The position numbers were made by a program, and so were the translations under genes. This document shows positions 1-9,462 of a stretch of DNA of 33,125 nt, in pieces. The stretch comes from Candidatus Methylomirabilota bacterium (GTDB lineage: Bacteria; Methylomirabilota; Methylomirabilia; Rokubacteriales; CSP1-6), in assembly GCA_035936835.1 (NCBI GenBank), contig DASYVT010000031.1, forward strand, positions 1 through 33,125, written 5' to 3'. The notes under the pieces are model-generated. The model worked only from the letters and a program-made list of their open reading frames with translations. It had not been told where the DNA came from and searched no databases. Positions within the stretch are counted from its first letter, which is position 1, and every line of letters begins with the position of its first letter.

Positions 1-626
1 TCCGGGAGCCCGGCGGCGCGGGCGACGGCGACGTCGGTGTGGATCGGGTTCCAGATGCGCGCGCACTCCGTGTAGACGTGGGCGAGCCCGGCAGGCACCG
101 CCACGGGCAGCTCGACGGCGCCTGCCGGCATCTCGAGTCCGTCCCGCACTTCAGGTCGAAAGCCGGAGTCCTCTCCCTCGAACCCAACGTCGCGATAGAC
201 ACTCCCGTAGTCCGTGGTGCTGACGGGTCGGCCCTCGGCGTCGACGGTCTCCTGGCGGACGGTCATGAGCGTGCCCGCGCGCCGGTGCGCGAGCCCCGTC
301 ACACGCGCGCTGGTGGAGAGCGTGTCCCCCGCGCGCGGCGGGCGATGCAGGGTGAGGTCGTGGGTGGCGTGGACACTGCGGATCGCGAACTCCTCCTGGG
401 TAGCCCGCTCGCGGAGAGCCAGCATCGCCGGCCACTCGTAGCAGACGGGGAAGAGCGGGTGGGCGGCCGGCCCACCGGGCGCCAGCGTGTCGTAATAGCG
501 CGCGTCCGTCTCGCCGAGGGCGGCGGCGTAGGCCATAAGCCAGCGCGCGTCAATGTCGTGAGCGATGGGGCCCACGGTGACACCGACGATGTCGCGCGAG
601 AGCGCGAGCGATCTCGCCATGGTCAT
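1..626 (-). CDS. MaoC-like (hot-dog fold) dehydratase, C-terminus cut off by the window edge
   Basis: The frame is open from an ATG at 626 down to base 1, so only the first ~208 residues are present. Two hot-dog-like halves are visible. The second contains the MaoC-type stretch HVYTECARIWNPIHTDVAVA near the edge, with the Asn-x-x-His-x-Asp pattern of the hydratase active site. The likely role is hydration/dehydration of an enoyl-CoA or 3-hydroxyacyl-CoA in the cytoplasm. The start overlaps the stop of the upstream CoA-transferase as ATGA, so the two are probably co-translated. That pairing suggests activation of an acid to its CoA ester followed by hydration. The substrate cannot be read from the sequence. 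Confidence 0.85.
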   Translation of the reverse strand, partial: MTMARSLALSRDIVGVTVGPIAHDIDARWLMAYAAALGETDARYYDTLAPGGPAAHPLFPVCYEWPAMLALRERATQEEFAIRSVHATHDLTLHRPPRAGDTLSTSARVTGLAHRRAGTLMTVRQETVDAEGRPVSTTDYGSVYRDVGFEGEDSGFRPEVRDGLEMPAGAVELPVAVPAGLAHVYTECARIWNPIHTDVAVARAAGLP

Positions 627-1819
627 CGCGCCTGTGCCGTGGCGCCCGAGGCGAGCATGCCGTCGATCTCGGGCTGGCTGAACCCGGCCTCGCGCAGCAC
701 CTCGACGCTGTGCTCGCCCAAGCGCGGCTGGAGGCGCCGGATCTCGCCGGGCGTCCGGCTGTACGTCGTGGGGATGTCGGGCATGCGCAGCGTGCCCTCG
801 CTCGGATGCTCGACGACCTTCCAGAAGCCGGTTGCCTCGAGCTGCGGGTCGGTCAGGAGCGACTCGAGCGTGTTCACGACGGTCGCCGGCACGCTCGCGC
901 GCTCGAGCGCCTGGAGCCACTCGGCCGAGGTGCGCGTGGCGACGATCTTGCCCAGCTCCTCGTAGAGCACCTCGATGTTCGCCAGCCGGGACTCCAGTGT
1001 CGTGAAGCGCGGGTCGTCCTGCAGCTCGGGGCGGCCCGCGATCTGGAAGAACGTCCTCCAGTGCGCGTCGGTGTAGGGCACCACGGCGAGATGGCCGTCC
1101 TTCGTTTGGAACGGGCGCCGCCAGCGGCTGAGGATGCGCTTGTAGCCCGCGCTCTCGATTGGCGGGATGAACGTCTCGCCGTAGAGATGCTCGACCATGA
1201 CGTACGCGGCGACGGTCTCCATCATCGGCACCTCGATCGCCTGCCCCAGGCCGGAGCGCTCGCGCTCGAACAGGCCCGCCAGGACCGAGGAGAGCACGGC
1301 GAGCGAGCTGGTCTTGTCGGCGACGATCGTCGGGACGTAGCGCGGCTCGCCCGCGATGGAAGCCTGGAGCGACGCGAGGCCGGCGGCCGCCTGGATGACG
1401 TCGTCGTAGGCGGGCTTGTTGCCGTACGGGCCGCGCGCCCTGAAGCCGTACGTCGCGCAGTAGACGAGCCGCGGATTGACGGCCCGGAACGTTTCGTAGT
1501 CGAGGCCGAGGCGCGCCGCCGGCTCGGGGCGGAAGTTGTGCAGCATCGCGTCCGCCGTGGACGCGAGCCGCAGCAGCGCGGCGCGGCCGGCGTCCTGCTT
1601 GAGGTCGAGGACGAGGCTGCGCTTGTTGCGGTTGCAGGCGAGGAAGAACGCCGCCATGCCCGGGTGGCGCGCCGGTCCCAGCCGGCGGGTCGTGTCGCCC
1701 TCGGGCGGCTCGACCTTGATGACATCGGCGCCCAGGTCGCCCAGCGTCTGGGTCGCCCACGGGCCCAGCACGACCGTGGTGACATCGAGAACGCGAACGC
1801 CTGCGAGAGGTCCTGGCAT
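623..1819 (-). CDS. CaiB/BaiF (family III) CoA-transferase
   Basis: A 398-residue protein of normal length for family III CoA-transferases, which move CoA between acyl-CoA and a free carboxylate. Family landmarks are the N-terminal GVRVLDVTTVVLGPWATQTL, then GADVIKVEPPEGD at ~30-42, NKRSLVLDLK at ~65-74, and a candidate catalytic aspartate at Asp168 (IVADKTSS). The frame is open upstream to 1930, but ATG 1819 is preferred. It begins with the family's MPGPLAGVRVLD opening and has an AAGGA ribosome-binding site about 6 nt upstream. The gene is followed immediately by the MaoC-like gene (ATGA overlap). The substrate is unknown. Confidence 0.92.
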   Translation of the reverse strand: MPGPLAGVRVLDVTTVVLGPWATQTLGDLGADVIKVEPPEGDTTRRLGPARHPGMAAFFLACNRNKRSLVLDLKQDAGRAALLRLASTADAMLHNFRPEPAARLGLDYETFRAVNPRLVYCATYGFRARGPYGNKPAYDDVIQAAAGLASLQASIAGEPRYVPTIVADKTSSLAVLSSVLAGLFERERSGLGQAIEVPMMETVAAYVMVEHLYGETFIPPIESAGYKRILSRWRRPFQTKDGHLAVVPYTDAHWRTFFQIAGRPELQDDPRFTTLESRLANIEVLYEELGKIVATRTSAEWLQALERASVPATVVNTLESLLTDPQLEATGFWKVVEHPSEGTLRMPDIPTTYSRTPGEIRRLQPRLGEHSVEVLREAGFSQPEIDGMLASGATAQAR

Positions 1820-1938
1820 GGAAGTCCTTAGGAACTGCTGGGTGAGCTTAGACGAAGCCGGCCCGCCGTGTCCATCCGAAATCACTTCGCCTCCCGGTTC
1901 CGTCATGTGCGCCCGCGGAGATGCTACCATCTGGCGCT

Positions 1939-3186
1939 GTGCCGCCCGACCTCCGCGAGGCGCCCGCGCCGCCGCGCCGATGGCTCCTCCTCGCGCTATT
2001 GACCGTGGCGTACGGGATGGGCGCCTTCGGCATTCTCGGTGTCTCGCCGCTCTTGCCGAGCCTCGTCGAGGGCTTCCGTCTCACGCGGCTCGACGTCGCG
2101 TTCGTCGTGCCATCCGTCTACCTCGGCGGCCTGCTCTTCTCGCTCCCGGCGGGGCACCTGGCCGATCGCTGGGGCGTGCGACCGACCCTCCTCGGCGGCC
2201 TCGCTCTGGGCGCTCTTGGCCTCGCGCTGGCCGCGGCGGCGCCGCGCTTCGGGGTGTACCTCGCCTGTATCTTCCTGGCCGGCGTCGGTTGGAGTGTCGT
2301 CAACCCGGTGCTGGGCAAGGCCATCCTCGATCTCTTCCCGGCGAATGAGCGCGGCGTCGCGATGGGGATCAAGCAGATGGGGCTGACGGTGGGCGGCGTC
2401 ATCTCCGCGCTCGTGCTGCCGCCCATCGCCGTCGCCTTCGGCTGGCGCGCGGCCGTCGTTGCCTGCGCAATCGTGATGGGCGCGCCCGCGCTTGCGAGCT
2501 GGCGGGCGCTCGCGTCCCTGGCCGTCGCGCACCCGGGAGCGGGCGGCGAATCGAGCGCGGCGCCGGCGGGTAATTGGTGGTGGCTCGGGCGGCCCGCGCT
2601 GCTGATGCTGTTCGGCGCCGGCGTCGCGCTCGGGATGGTGCAATCGGCGGTCCTGAGCTACCTGCCGCTGTACGGCGTGGAGGTGCTGGGCTTCACGGCG
2701 ATCGCGGCAGGCGCGCTCGTGGCGGCGGCGCAGGCGGGCGGCGCCGCGGCGCGCCTGGGGCTGGGCGCGGCGAGCGACCGGTGGCTGGGCGGGCGCCGGC
2801 CGCCGTGGCTCGTGCTCTCCTCGGTGATCGCCGCCGTCATCTTCACCTCGTACGCCGTGGCGCCCATGCCCCGGCCGGCGGTGGCGCTCGCGCTGGCGTT
2901 TGCGGCGGGCGTCGGCGCGCACGGATGGGTGGGCATCTACTTCATCGCGAGCGCCGAGGCCGGGGGGCCGCGCCAGTCGGGCCTGCTCAGCGGCGTGGCC
3001 TTCACGGCGATCGTGGTGGGCCTCATGCTGGGGGCGCCGCTCTTCGGCGTGGTCCTGCAGGCGCGCGACTCCTACGGGGCGGCGTGGGCGGTCTTCGCCG
3101 CGCTCTGTGCCCTCGTGGCCCTGCTCATGGCGCTGGCGGGCGGCGCGATCCATCGCGAGTGCGAGCGCGCGAGGGGCGGCGCCTGA
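1939..3186 (+). CDS. MFS transporter
   Basis: About 415 residues, almost entirely hydrophobic segments separated by short loops, consistent with 12 transmembrane helices. The MFS motif A is clear between helices 2 and 3 (GHLADRWGVRPT), and a weaker copy follows helix 8 (RLGLGAASDRWLGGRRPP). It is probably a proton-coupled symporter or efflux pump in the inner membrane; the substrate cannot be predicted. An in-frame ATG lies at 1921, but a -10-like TACCAT at 1925-1930 falls inside that extension. GTG 1939 sits 8 nt after it, so I favour GTG 1939. The gene is divergent from the CoA-transferase. Confidence 0.88.
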   Translation: MPPDLREAPAPPRRWLLLALLTVAYGMGAFGILGVSPLLPSLVEGFRLTRLDVAFVVPSVYLGGLLFSLPAGHLADRWGVRPTLLGGLALGALGLALAAAAPRFGVYLACIFLAGVGWSVVNPVLGKAILDLFPANERGVAMGIKQMGLTVGGVISALVLPPIAVAFGWRAAVVACAIVMGAPALASWRALASLAVAHPGAGGESSAAPAGNWWWLGRPALLMLFGAGVALGMVQSAVLSYLPLYGVEVLGFTAIAAGALVAAAQAGGAAARLGLGAASDRWLGGRRPPWLVLSSVIAAVIFTSYAVAPMPRPAVALALAFAAGVGAHGWVGIYFIASAEAGGPRQSGLLSGVAFTAIVVGLMLGAPLFGVVLQARDSYGAAWAVFAALCALVALLMALAGGAIHRECERARGGA

Positions 3187-3210
3187 TCTCCCGCCGTGTC
3201 CAGCGGCCGC

Positions 3211-3238
3211 TTGCGCCGGAACACAGTTAGGCTACAAT
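3211..3238 (+). promoter_or_regulatory. Sigma-70-type promoter for the lipoprotein gene
   Basis: TTGCGC at 3211-3216 and TACAAT at 3233-3238 are separated by 16 nt. They lie in the gap between the MFS gene and the lipoprotein gene. Predicted transcription starts near 3245 and leaves a ~53-nt leader with an AGGAGG-type ribosome-binding site before the ATG at 3298. Confidence 0.5.
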
Positions 3239-3297
3239 CCGTTGGTCTCCAGCCGGCCGCGCGACGCGCGCCCATCCGGAGCCAGGAGGAACGTCTG

Positions 3298-3768
3298 ATG
3301 TCCAGGTCATTGACGGAGTGCGTGGCGATTCTGATGCTCGTCGTCGCGGCGACCGGCTGCGCGACGATCGAGGACAACCCGAAGGCGTCGATCGGCGCAT
3401 TTGGCGGCGCCGCGTTCGGCGGCCTGATCGCCGCGGCGGCCGGCGGCGGGGGCCTCGCCATCGCGGGCTCGGTACTCGGCGGGGCGCTGCTGGGCGCCTT
3501 CGCGGGCAACATGCTCGACCAGCGTGACAAGCGGCTGGCGGCCGAGACGCAGCAGCGGGCCCTCGAATCGGCGCCGACAGGCAAGCCCGTCGCGTGGACC
3601 AACCCGGACACCGGGCACTCCGGCACCGTGACGCCGGTGCGGACCTACCAGTCGGGCGGCTCCTACTGCCGCGAGTTCCAGAATAAAGTGACCATCGGCG
3701 GCAAGGACGAGAAGGCCTACGGCACGGCCTGCCGCCAGCCCGACGGCAGCTGGAAGGTACAGGGTTGA
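3298..3768 (+). CDS. Glycine-zipper outer-membrane lipoprotein (17 kDa surface antigen-like)
   Basis: A 156-residue protein. A lipoprotein signal peptide ends at Cys21 (VVAATG-C). A Gly/Ala-rich hydrophobic glycine-zipper segment follows at ~30-75 (GAFGGAAFGGLIAAAAGGGG), then a polar C-terminal domain with PVAWTNPDTGHSGTVTPVRTY and a paired-cysteine tail (YCREFQ...TACRQPDGSWK). This arrangement is typical of the Rickettsia 17-kDa antigen/SlyB-like family of envelope lipoproteins, thought to have structural roles. The frame is open upstream to 3196, but ATG 3298 gives a clean signal peptide and a good AGGAGG site. The stop overlaps the next gene's start (TGATG). Confidence 0.85.
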   Translation: MSRSLTECVAILMLVVAATGCATIEDNPKASIGAFGGAAFGGLIAAAAGGGGLAIAGSVLGGALLGAFAGNMLDQRDKRLAAETQQRALESAPTGKPVAWTNPDTGHSGTVTPVRTYQSGGSYCREFQNKVTIGGKDEKAYGTACRQPDGSWKVQG

Positions 3769-4172
3769 TGATGCGCACCCCATTCCGCTACGTCGCAGCT
3801 GTCTCGGTGCTGGGCCTGCTCCTGCTTGGCGGCCCGGCGATGGCCCAGACCCGCCCGGCCCCGGACACCAAGACCTGGGTCAAGGACCACGACAGGAACG
3901 GCGACGGCAAAATCGACCGGGAAGAGTTCCACCAAGCCGCGGTCGAGGCCTTCTTCTTCCGGGACAAGAACAAGAGCGGCTACCTGACGATCGAGGAGCT
4001 CAAGGAGGTCAGCCCCGAGGCCCTCAAGGCCGTGAAGCGCAAGGTCGACGGGCAGATCAGCCTGCATGAGTACATCAACGCGCTCTTCAAGGATTTCGAC
4101 GCTGCGGACATCGACAAGGACGGCCTGCTGACGGTTGAGGAGATCGACATCTACATGAGCCGCGCGAAGTAA
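3768..4172 (+). CDS. Exported EF-hand calcium-binding protein
   Basis: About 134 residues with a signal peptide ending near PAMAQ. Three canonical 12-residue EF-hand loops are visible: DRNGDGKIDREE, DKNKSGYLTIEE and DIDKDGLLTVEE. A fourth, degenerate loop (KRKVDGQISLHE) lacks the first acidic ligand, giving two EF-hand pairs in total. It probably binds calcium in the periplasm; the target is unknown. The start is one base inside the lipoprotein stop (TGATG), so the two are translationally coupled and may act together in the envelope. Confidence 0.88.
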   Translation: MMRTPFRYVAAVSVLGLLLLGGPAMAQTRPAPDTKTWVKDHDRNGDGKIDREEFHQAAVEAFFFRDKNKSGYLTIEELKEVSPEALKAVKRKVDGQISLHEYINALFKDFDAADIDKDGLLTVEEIDIYMSRAK

Positions 4173-4182
4173 GGGGCGGCCG

Positions 4183-5637
4183 ATGCTCGCCACGCCGTTC
4201 CGCTCGGCGAAGGAGCTGGCGGCCGAGATCCGCCGGAAGAAGATCGGCTGCCTCGAGCTGCTGGATCTCTACCTCTCGCGCGTCGAGAAGCACAACCCGG
4301 CGCTCAACGCGATCATCGCGATGGACGTCGAGAATGCGCGCAAGCGAGCGCGGGCCGCCGACCGAGCGCTCGCGCGCAAGCAGGTGTGGGGGCCGCTCCA
4401 CGGCGTGCCGATGACGATCAAGGAGTCGTACGATGTCGTCGGCATGCCGACCACGCGGGGCGTGCCCGAGCTGAAGGACAACTTCCCACCGCGCAACGCC
4501 CTCGCGGTAGACCGCCTGCTCGGCGCCGGCGTTGTGCTCTTCGGCAAGACGAACGTGCCGATCTACCTCGCCGACTACCAGAGCTACAACGCCATCTACG
4601 GCACGACGAATAACCCGTGGGATCTCTCCCGGGCGCCCGGCGGCTCGTCGGGCGGCTCGGCGGCGGCGCTCGCCGCGGGGCTGACCGGCATCGAGGCGGG
4701 CAGCGACATCGGTTCGTCCATCCGGAACCCCGCCCACTACTGCGGCGTCTACGGCCACAAGCCGACATTCGGCATCGTCCCGCCGCGGGGCCAGGCGCTG
4801 CCGGGGCGGCTCGCGCAGGGCGACATTACCGTCATCGGCCCGCTGGGGCGGAGCGCCGAGGACCTCGAAGTCGGGCTCGCGGTCATGGCGGGGCCCGACG
4901 AGTTCGACGCCGCCGGGTACAGGCTCGCGCTGCCGTCGCCCAGGCGGAAGGCGCTGCGCGACTTCAAGGTGGCCGTCATGCTGACCGATCCCAACTCTGA
5001 AGTCGATGCTGAAGTGCAGGAGAGGGTGCAGGCGGTCGCCGAGTTCCTTGCCAAGAAGCGCGCGAAGGTCAACGGCACGGCGCGGCCCGACATCGACACG
5101 GGTGAGGCCCAGCGCGTCTACGTCCACCTGCTCCGCGCGGCGACGTCCGGCCGCCAGACGCAGGAGGAGTTCGACAAGAACCTCCAGACGGTGCGCGGCT
5201 TGAGCGCGAACGACGCGAGCTACTACGCGCGCATGCTCCGCGGCAACACCACCTCGCACCGCGACTGGCTCGCGGCCAACGAGGCGCGCCACCAGATGCG
5301 CTGGAAATGGGCCGAGTTCTTCAAGGAGTACGACCTGCTCCTCTGCCCCGCGGCGGCGTCGGCGGCCTTCCCGCACGACCAGCAAGGCGAACGCTGGGAG
5401 CGGACCATCGAGGTCAACGGCCACCGCGTGCCGACGACCGACCAGCTCTTCTGGGCAGGTTACTCGGGTATGGCGTATCTGCCGTCCACGGTGGCGCCGG
5501 CCGGCTTCACCAAGTCCGGACTGCCGGTCGGCGTGCAGATCATTGGCCCGCAGTACGGCGACCGCACGTGCATCCAGATGGCGCGGCTCCTCGAGCGCGA
5601 GTACCAGGGCTTCGTTCCCCCACCGAACTACCCATGA
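4183..5637 (+). CDS. Amidase (amidase-signature family)
   Basis: A 484-residue enzyme of the amidase-signature family, which hydrolyses amides through a Ser-cisSer-Lys triad. The triad can be placed at Lys80 (MTIKES), cis-Ser155 (PGGSSGGSA) and nucleophile Ser179 ([12 protein letters not shown]). The spacings of 75 and 24 residues match fatty-acid amide hydrolase. There is no signal peptide, so it is cytoplasmic. Members range from general acylamidases to GatA. With no gatB/gatC nearby and an aldo/keto reductase coupled downstream, a catabolic amidase is more likely than a tRNA amidotransferase subunit. The stop overlaps the next start (ATGA). Confidence 0.93.
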   Translation: MLATPFRSAKELAAEIRRKKIGCLELLDLYLSRVEKHNPALNAIIAMDVENARKRARAADRALARKQVWGPLHGVPMTIKESYDVVGMPTTRGVPELKDNFPPRNALAVDRLLGAGVVLFGKTNVPIYLADYQSYNAIYGTTNNPWDLSRAPGGSSGGSAAALAAGLTGIEAGSDIGSSIRNPAHYCGVYGHKPTFGIVPPRGQALPGRLAQGDITVIGPLGRSAEDLEVGLAVMAGPDEFDAAGYRLALPSPRRKALRDFKVAVMLTDPNSEVDAEVQERVQAVAEFLAKKRAKVNGTARPDIDTGEAQRVYVHLLRAATSGRQTQEEFDKNLQTVRGLSANDASYYARMLRGNTTSHRDWLAANEARHQMRWKWAEFFKEYDLLLCPAAASAAFPHDQQGERWERTIEVNGHRVPTTDQLFWAGYSGMAYLPSTVAPAGFTKSGLPVGVQIIGPQYGDRTCIQMARLLEREYQGFVPPPNYP

Positions 5638-6638
5638 GCGAAGATCGTCCAATGGAGCATCGCACCCTCGGCAAGAGCGGTCTCCGTGTCTCGGCCATCG
5701 GCCTCGGCCTGTTGTCCATGTCCGGCACCTACGGCAAGAGCGACGACGAGCAGTCGATCGGTGTCATCCACGCCGCCCTCGACCGCGGCGTCGACTTCCT
5801 GGACTCCTCCGACATCTACGGCTGGGGGCAGAACGAGACGCTGCTCGGTCGCGCGCTCATGGGGAGGCGGAAGGGCGTCGTCGTCGCCACCAAGTTCGGC
5901 GTTGTCCAAAGCCCCGACGGCAAGGGCAATCTCGTGGACGGCAGGCCAGGGTATGTGGCCCAAGCCTGCGACGCGAGCCTCAAGCGGCTCGGCATTGACG
6001 TCATCGATCTTTACTACCAGCATCGCGTGGACCCCAAGGTGCCCATCGAGGAGACCGTCGGCGCGATGGCGCGGCTCGTGGAGCGTGGGAAAGTCCGCGC
6101 CATCGGCTTATCGGAGGCGGCGCCCGAGACGATACGCCGGGCGCACGCCGTCTACCCGATCGCGGCCGTGCAGAGCGAGTACTCGCTGCTGTGCCGTGAC
6201 CCCGGCGAGAACACGATCGCCGCCTGCCGCGCCCTCGGCGTCTCGTACGTCGCCTACTCGCCGCTTGGGCGCGGGCTCCTCTCCGCGACGATCAAGCGCA
6301 CGGCCGACATCCCGGAGGACGACCGTCGCCGGCAGCACCCGCGCTTCCAGGACGGCAACCTCGAGCACAACATGGCGCTGGTCAGCCGCATCGCGGAGAT
6401 GGCTTCGAGCAGCGGCTGCACGCCCTCCCAGCTGGCGCTGGCGTGGGTGCTCGCGCAGGGCGAGGACATCGTGCCCATCCCCGGAACCAAGCGCCTCGAG
6501 TATCTCGAGGAGAACCTGGGCGCGCTCGCGGTGACGCTGACCCGTGACGACCTGGCGCGCCTCGACGATGCCATGCCGCGCGGCGCGGCCAAGGGCTTGC
6601 GCTATCCAGAAGCCCAGATGAAGGCCGTCCAGCTCTAG
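5634..6638 (+). CDS. Aldo/keto reductase
   Basis: A 334-residue (alpha/beta)8-barrel NAD(P)H-dependent reductase. The catalytic tetrad is visible: Asp57 and Tyr62 ([11 protein letters not shown]), Lys87 (VATKFG) and His130 (YYQHRVDP). The C-terminal cofactor-binding segment [16 protein letters not shown] is also present. The sequence resembles the AKR13-type (YakC/Tas-like) branch. The ATG at 5634 overlaps the amidase stop; a second in-frame ATG at 5652 begins the conserved core [10 protein letters not shown] and could also be used. The substrate is not predictable. Confidence 0.93.
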   Translation: MSEDRPMEHRTLGKSGLRVSAIGLGLLSMSGTYGKSDDEQSIGVIHAALDRGVDFLDSSDIYGWGQNETLLGRALMGRRKGVVVATKFGVVQSPDGKGNLVDGRPGYVAQACDASLKRLGIDVIDLYYQHRVDPKVPIEETVGAMARLVERGKVRAIGLSEAAPETIRRAHAVYPIAAVQSEYSLLCRDPGENTIAACRALGVSYVAYSPLGRGLLSATIKRTADIPEDDRRRQHPRFQDGNLEHNMALVSRIAEMASSSGCTPSQLALAWVLAQGEDIVPIPGTKRLEYLEENLGALAVTLTRDDLARLDDAMPRGAAKGLRYPEAQMKAVQL

Positions 6639-6654
6639 GAGGGCGATCCCGACC

Positions 6655-7518
6655 ATGGCCAAGCTGCGCGTGGTGTTGACGGGGGCGGCGGGCTACGTCG
6701 CCCAGCGCATGTTCCCCGAGCTCAGCGAGCGCTGGGACCTGGTGCCCATTGACGTCCGCCCGACCACGCGCGACGGCAAGCCGGTGCCCGGCCTCGTGGT
6801 CGCCGACCTGACCAATCCCGACCGCAGCGCGTACCGGCAGCACTTCAAGGGCGCCGACGCCGTCATCCACTGCGGCTTCGTCAGCGCCCCGGGCCTGGAC
6901 GCGACCACCTGGCAGGACAACGGCGACGCGAAGTTCTGGGCCGAGCACAAGAACGTCGCGCTCGCCTACAACGTGTACCGGACCGCGATCGAGGAGGGCG
7001 TCCGCCGCGTCGTCGTCGCCAGCTCCAACCACGCCGCCGACTATTACGAGCGGCTGATCTGGGCGGGCAAGATGGAGATGGTGACGCCGGACATGCCGCA
7101 CCGGTCGGACAACTGGTACGGCTGGGCCAAGGCCGCCTACGAGCTGCTGGGCTTCGTCTTCGCCACCGGCAAGGTGGAAGGTCGCAAGCTCGAGGTCGTG
7201 CAATGGCGCATCGGCGGCCCGCGTGACGACGACATCGACCAGGTCAAGCCGGGCGACATCAAGGTCATGCACCGCGCGCTCGGCGCCTATCTTTCGCGGC
7301 GCGACCAGCTCCAGCAGGCGATTCGCATGGTCGAGGCGGAGAACATCGCCGACGAGCACGGCGTGCCCTTCCTCGTCGTCTACGGCATCAGCGGCAACAC
7401 GCACCGCTTCTGGAGCATCGCCAACGCGCGCGAGAAGATCGGCTACGAGCCGGAAGACGACAGCCAGGTCAACTTCGCCGACAAGATCGCCGCGATCGCG
7501 CGCGCCGCCAAGCGCTAG
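6655..7518 (+). CDS. NAD-dependent epimerase/dehydratase (extended SDR)
   Basis: A 287-residue extended short-chain dehydrogenase. The N-terminal Rossmann motif is LTGAAGYVA at ~8-16, Asp33 is placed to select NAD(H), and the catalytic Tyr155-x-x-x-Lys159 is in NWYGWAK, with Ser123/Ser124 upstream. Overall it resembles uronate dehydrogenases and NAD-dependent sugar epimerases. It has a GGAGG ribosome-binding site just upstream, 16 nt after the aldo/keto reductase stop, and probably shares its transcript. A role in sugar or sugar-acid oxidation is an inference. Confidence 0.88.
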   Translation: MAKLRVVLTGAAGYVAQRMFPELSERWDLVPIDVRPTTRDGKPVPGLVVADLTNPDRSAYRQHFKGADAVIHCGFVSAPGLDATTWQDNGDAKFWAEHKNVALAYNVYRTAIEEGVRRVVVASSNHAADYYERLIWAGKMEMVTPDMPHRSDNWYGWAKAAYELLGFVFATGKVEGRKLEVVQWRIGGPRDDDIDQVKPGDIKVMHRALGAYLSRRDQLQQAIRMVEAENIADEHGVPFLVVYGISGNTHRFWSIANAREKIGYEPEDDSQVNFADKIAAIARAAKR

Positions 7519-7540
7519 CGGCCGCGCATCGGAGGGCACG

Positions 7541-8323
7541 ATGACGAGCCCGAGCCACCGCGACATGATCCTCGACCAGTTCAGCCGCCAGGCCGTGCAG
7601 TTCTCGACCGCCCCCGGGATCATGGACGAGCAGGCGCTGCGCCAGATCGTCGAGTTCACCGGCGCGGGCCCCCAGGACACCGTCCTCGACGTCGCCTGCG
7701 GCGGCGGCATCATCGTCTGCGCGCTCGCGAAAGTCGTCCGCCACGCGACGGGCATCGATCTCACGCCCGCGATGCTCGAGCGCGCGCGGGCGCTCGCCGC
7801 CGAGAAGAAGCTCACCAACGTCAGCTGGAAGCAGGGCGACGTCCTGCCGCTGCCATACGCCGACGGCTCCTTCTCCCTCGTGACCTCCCGCTTCGCCTTC
7901 CACCACTTCCTCGAGCCTGCGGCCGTGCTCGCCGAGATGAAGCGCGTGTGCGCGCCAGGCGGGAGGGTGGCCGTCATCGACACCGACGCGTCGCCCGACG
8001 TCGCCAAGGCCGCCGAGTTCAACCGGATGGAGAAGCTCCGAGACCCCTCGCACGTGCGCGCCATGCCGCTCACGGAGCTGAAGGGCCTGTTCGCCCCAGC
8101 GGGCCTGCCAGCGCCGCGCGTGAGCGGCTACCGCCTCGAGAGCGACCTGGAGAGCCTCCTCGCGCGCTCGTTCCCGCTGCCCGGCGACGCCGACAAGGTC
8201 CGCGAGATCTTCACCGCCTCGCTCAGCGACGACCGACTCGGCATCCCGCTGGCGCGCAACGGCGAGCGCCTCCGCTACGCCTACCCCGTCGCCATCCTCG
8301 TCGCCGACAAGCCCGCCGCCTAG
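7541..8323 (+). CDS. Class I SAM-dependent methyltransferase (UbiE/Methyltransf_11 type)
   Basis: A 260-residue enzyme. SAM-binding motif I is VLDVACGGGI (~48-57) and motif II contains Asp73 (GIDLTPAML). Later landmarks are GDVLPLPYADGSFSLV, FHHF and the post-motif MKRVCAPGGRVAVID. This is the standard small-molecule methyltransferase fold, close to the ubiquinone/menaquinone UbiE group, but the substrate cannot be assigned. The start is ATG 7541 with a GGAGG site. It is the last gene of the plus-strand group before the lower-density accessory region. Confidence 0.9.
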   Translation: MTSPSHRDMILDQFSRQAVQFSTAPGIMDEQALRQIVEFTGAGPQDTVLDVACGGGIIVCALAKVVRHATGIDLTPAMLERARALAAEKKLTNVSWKQGDVLPLPYADGSFSLVTSRFAFHHFLEPAAVLAEMKRVCAPGGRVAVIDTDASPDVAKAAEFNRMEKLRDPSHVRAMPLTELKGLFAPAGLPAPRVSGYRLESDLESLLARSFPLPGDADKVREIFTASLSDDRLGIPLARNGERLRYAYPVAILVADKPAA

Positions 8324-8793
8324 CGCGACCACCATATCTGCCCAGCTACACCCTTGAGGAGGTCGCGGGAATGGGTCATCCTCCAGATCGTGATTCTCGG
8401 GGCGAATGCCGACACGCAGGTTCTCAATCGGAAGCCCGCCGGCGTCCAAGACCCTGCGGATCTGATGACGACCCTTTGACCCCGCGCCGGGCCCAACACC
8501 GGATACGCAGACCTCGCATATCGAATATCCCAGGTCTGTATAGCAAGGCGCCCGGTAGCCTGTACTCGTCGGCGAAGTGCGCGTTCTTCAATCCTAATCG
8601 CGCCAGAACTATGATGCCGGGCACCGTGTTACGCTGTCGGCACGCGCTTCGTCAGCGGCGCTACGCAGTTCAGCCGAATTCTAGTTTGGCGCTCCAACAG
8701 CTAATGGGGAGGTGATCGTGTATCGGTTCGTGCCCATCCGTACGGTCTGGCGTAACCCAAGTGGTTCAACGCAGGTTCAGGAGGCGCACCCAA
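8324..8793. other. 470-bp gap with no supported gene
   Basis: The region looks lower in GC than its flanks, with none of the long overlapping GC-rich frames seen elsewhere. Minus-strand frames give protein-like short stretches (for example GGLPIENLRVGIRPENHDLE near 8390-8450, and KNAHFADEYRLPGALLYRPG near 8530-8590), but they are in broken frames and I do not recognise them. They may be relics of a degraded gene. No tRNA, repeat array or clear promoter is visible. Confidence 0.4.
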
Positions 8794-9462
8794 ATGAGGG
8801 GCGATCACGGAGTTTCACGACGACACGTTTTGGGTATGGCGATTGCCGCAGGCGGCTTCGCCGTGTCCGGTGCGGTCAGTTCGGTATTCGCCCAGGTGCT
8901 GAAACGGACTCCAGGCGAAATCCTCGGGCCCTTTTACCCCGTCCTCCGGTCGGTGGAGAAAACCGCCGATCTGACTGCCCGATCGGGCAAGCCAGGACGC
9001 GCTGCGGGCCAGGTGATCTATGCCATGGGGCGAGTCGTGAACGTCCAGGGGCAGCCAGTGAAAGGCGCGAGGGTCGAGCTTTGGCAAGCCAATACCCACG
9101 GGCGCTACACCCACCCGAGTGACACGAACCCGGCGCCCCTCGATCCCAACTTCGAGGGCTTCGCCGTTCAGGACACCGATGCCGAGGGCCGTTATCGGTT
9201 TAAGACGATCAAGCCAGGGGCGTATCCGGCTACTGCCAACTGGATGAGGCCGCCTCATCTCCACTTCGACGTGACCGGGAAGATCAACCGAGCGATCACG
9301 CAGATGTATTTCCCCGGGGAGCCGTTGAACGACAAAGATCTGCTCCTGCAGAACATCCGCGCGAACAAGGACAGCCTGATCGCGAAGGTACTGCCCCCGA
9401 CATCGGATGTTGAGCCTGATTCGCTCATCGTGGTTTGGGATATCGTGCTCGACAAGGGGTAA
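8794..9462 (+). CDS. Tat-exported intradiol ring-cleavage dioxygenase (protocatechuate 3,4-dioxygenase-like)
   Basis: A 222-residue protein with a twin-arginine signal (SRRHVLGMAIAAGG, Arg9-Arg10), followed by an intradiol dioxygenase domain. All four non-haem Fe(III) ligands of the family can be placed: Tyr105 (LWQANTHGRYTHPSD), Tyr144 (TIKPGAYPA), His155 and His157 (RPPHLHFDV). Such enzymes cleave catechols between the hydroxyls; this one would act outside the cytoplasm. ATG 8794 has an AGGAGG site; an in-frame GTG at 8761 lengthens the N-terminus without adding anything recognisable. It stands alone, with no second subunit gene. Confidence 0.9.
   Translation: MRGDHGVSRRHVLGMAIAAGGFAVSGAVSSVFAQVLKRTPGEILGPFYPVLRSVEKTADLTARSGKPGRAAGQVIYAMGRVVNVQGQPVKGARVELWQANTHGRYTHPSDTNPAPLDPNFEGFAVQDTDAEGRYRFKTIKPGAYPATANWMRPPHLHFDVTGKINRAITQMYFPGEPLNDKDLLLQNIRANKDSLIAKVLPPTSDVEPDSLIVVWDIVLDKG

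Noticed and set aside
710-1831. Long plus-strand open frame antisense to the CoA-transferase
   Set aside because: It is Arg/Glu/His-rich with no family pattern, and the opposite strand has a clear enzyme with motifs and a ribosome-binding site. It is a high-GC mirror frame.
4087-5652. 521-codon minus-strand open frame opposite the amidase
   Set aside because: The amidase catalytic triad is intact on the plus strand, and the antisense translation is low-complexity Arg/Ala/Val.
8424-8624. A 66-residue minus-strand open frame in the gap after the methyltransferase
   Set aside because: It reads protein-like in places, but there is no recognised family or clear start signal, and the frame breaks on both sides.
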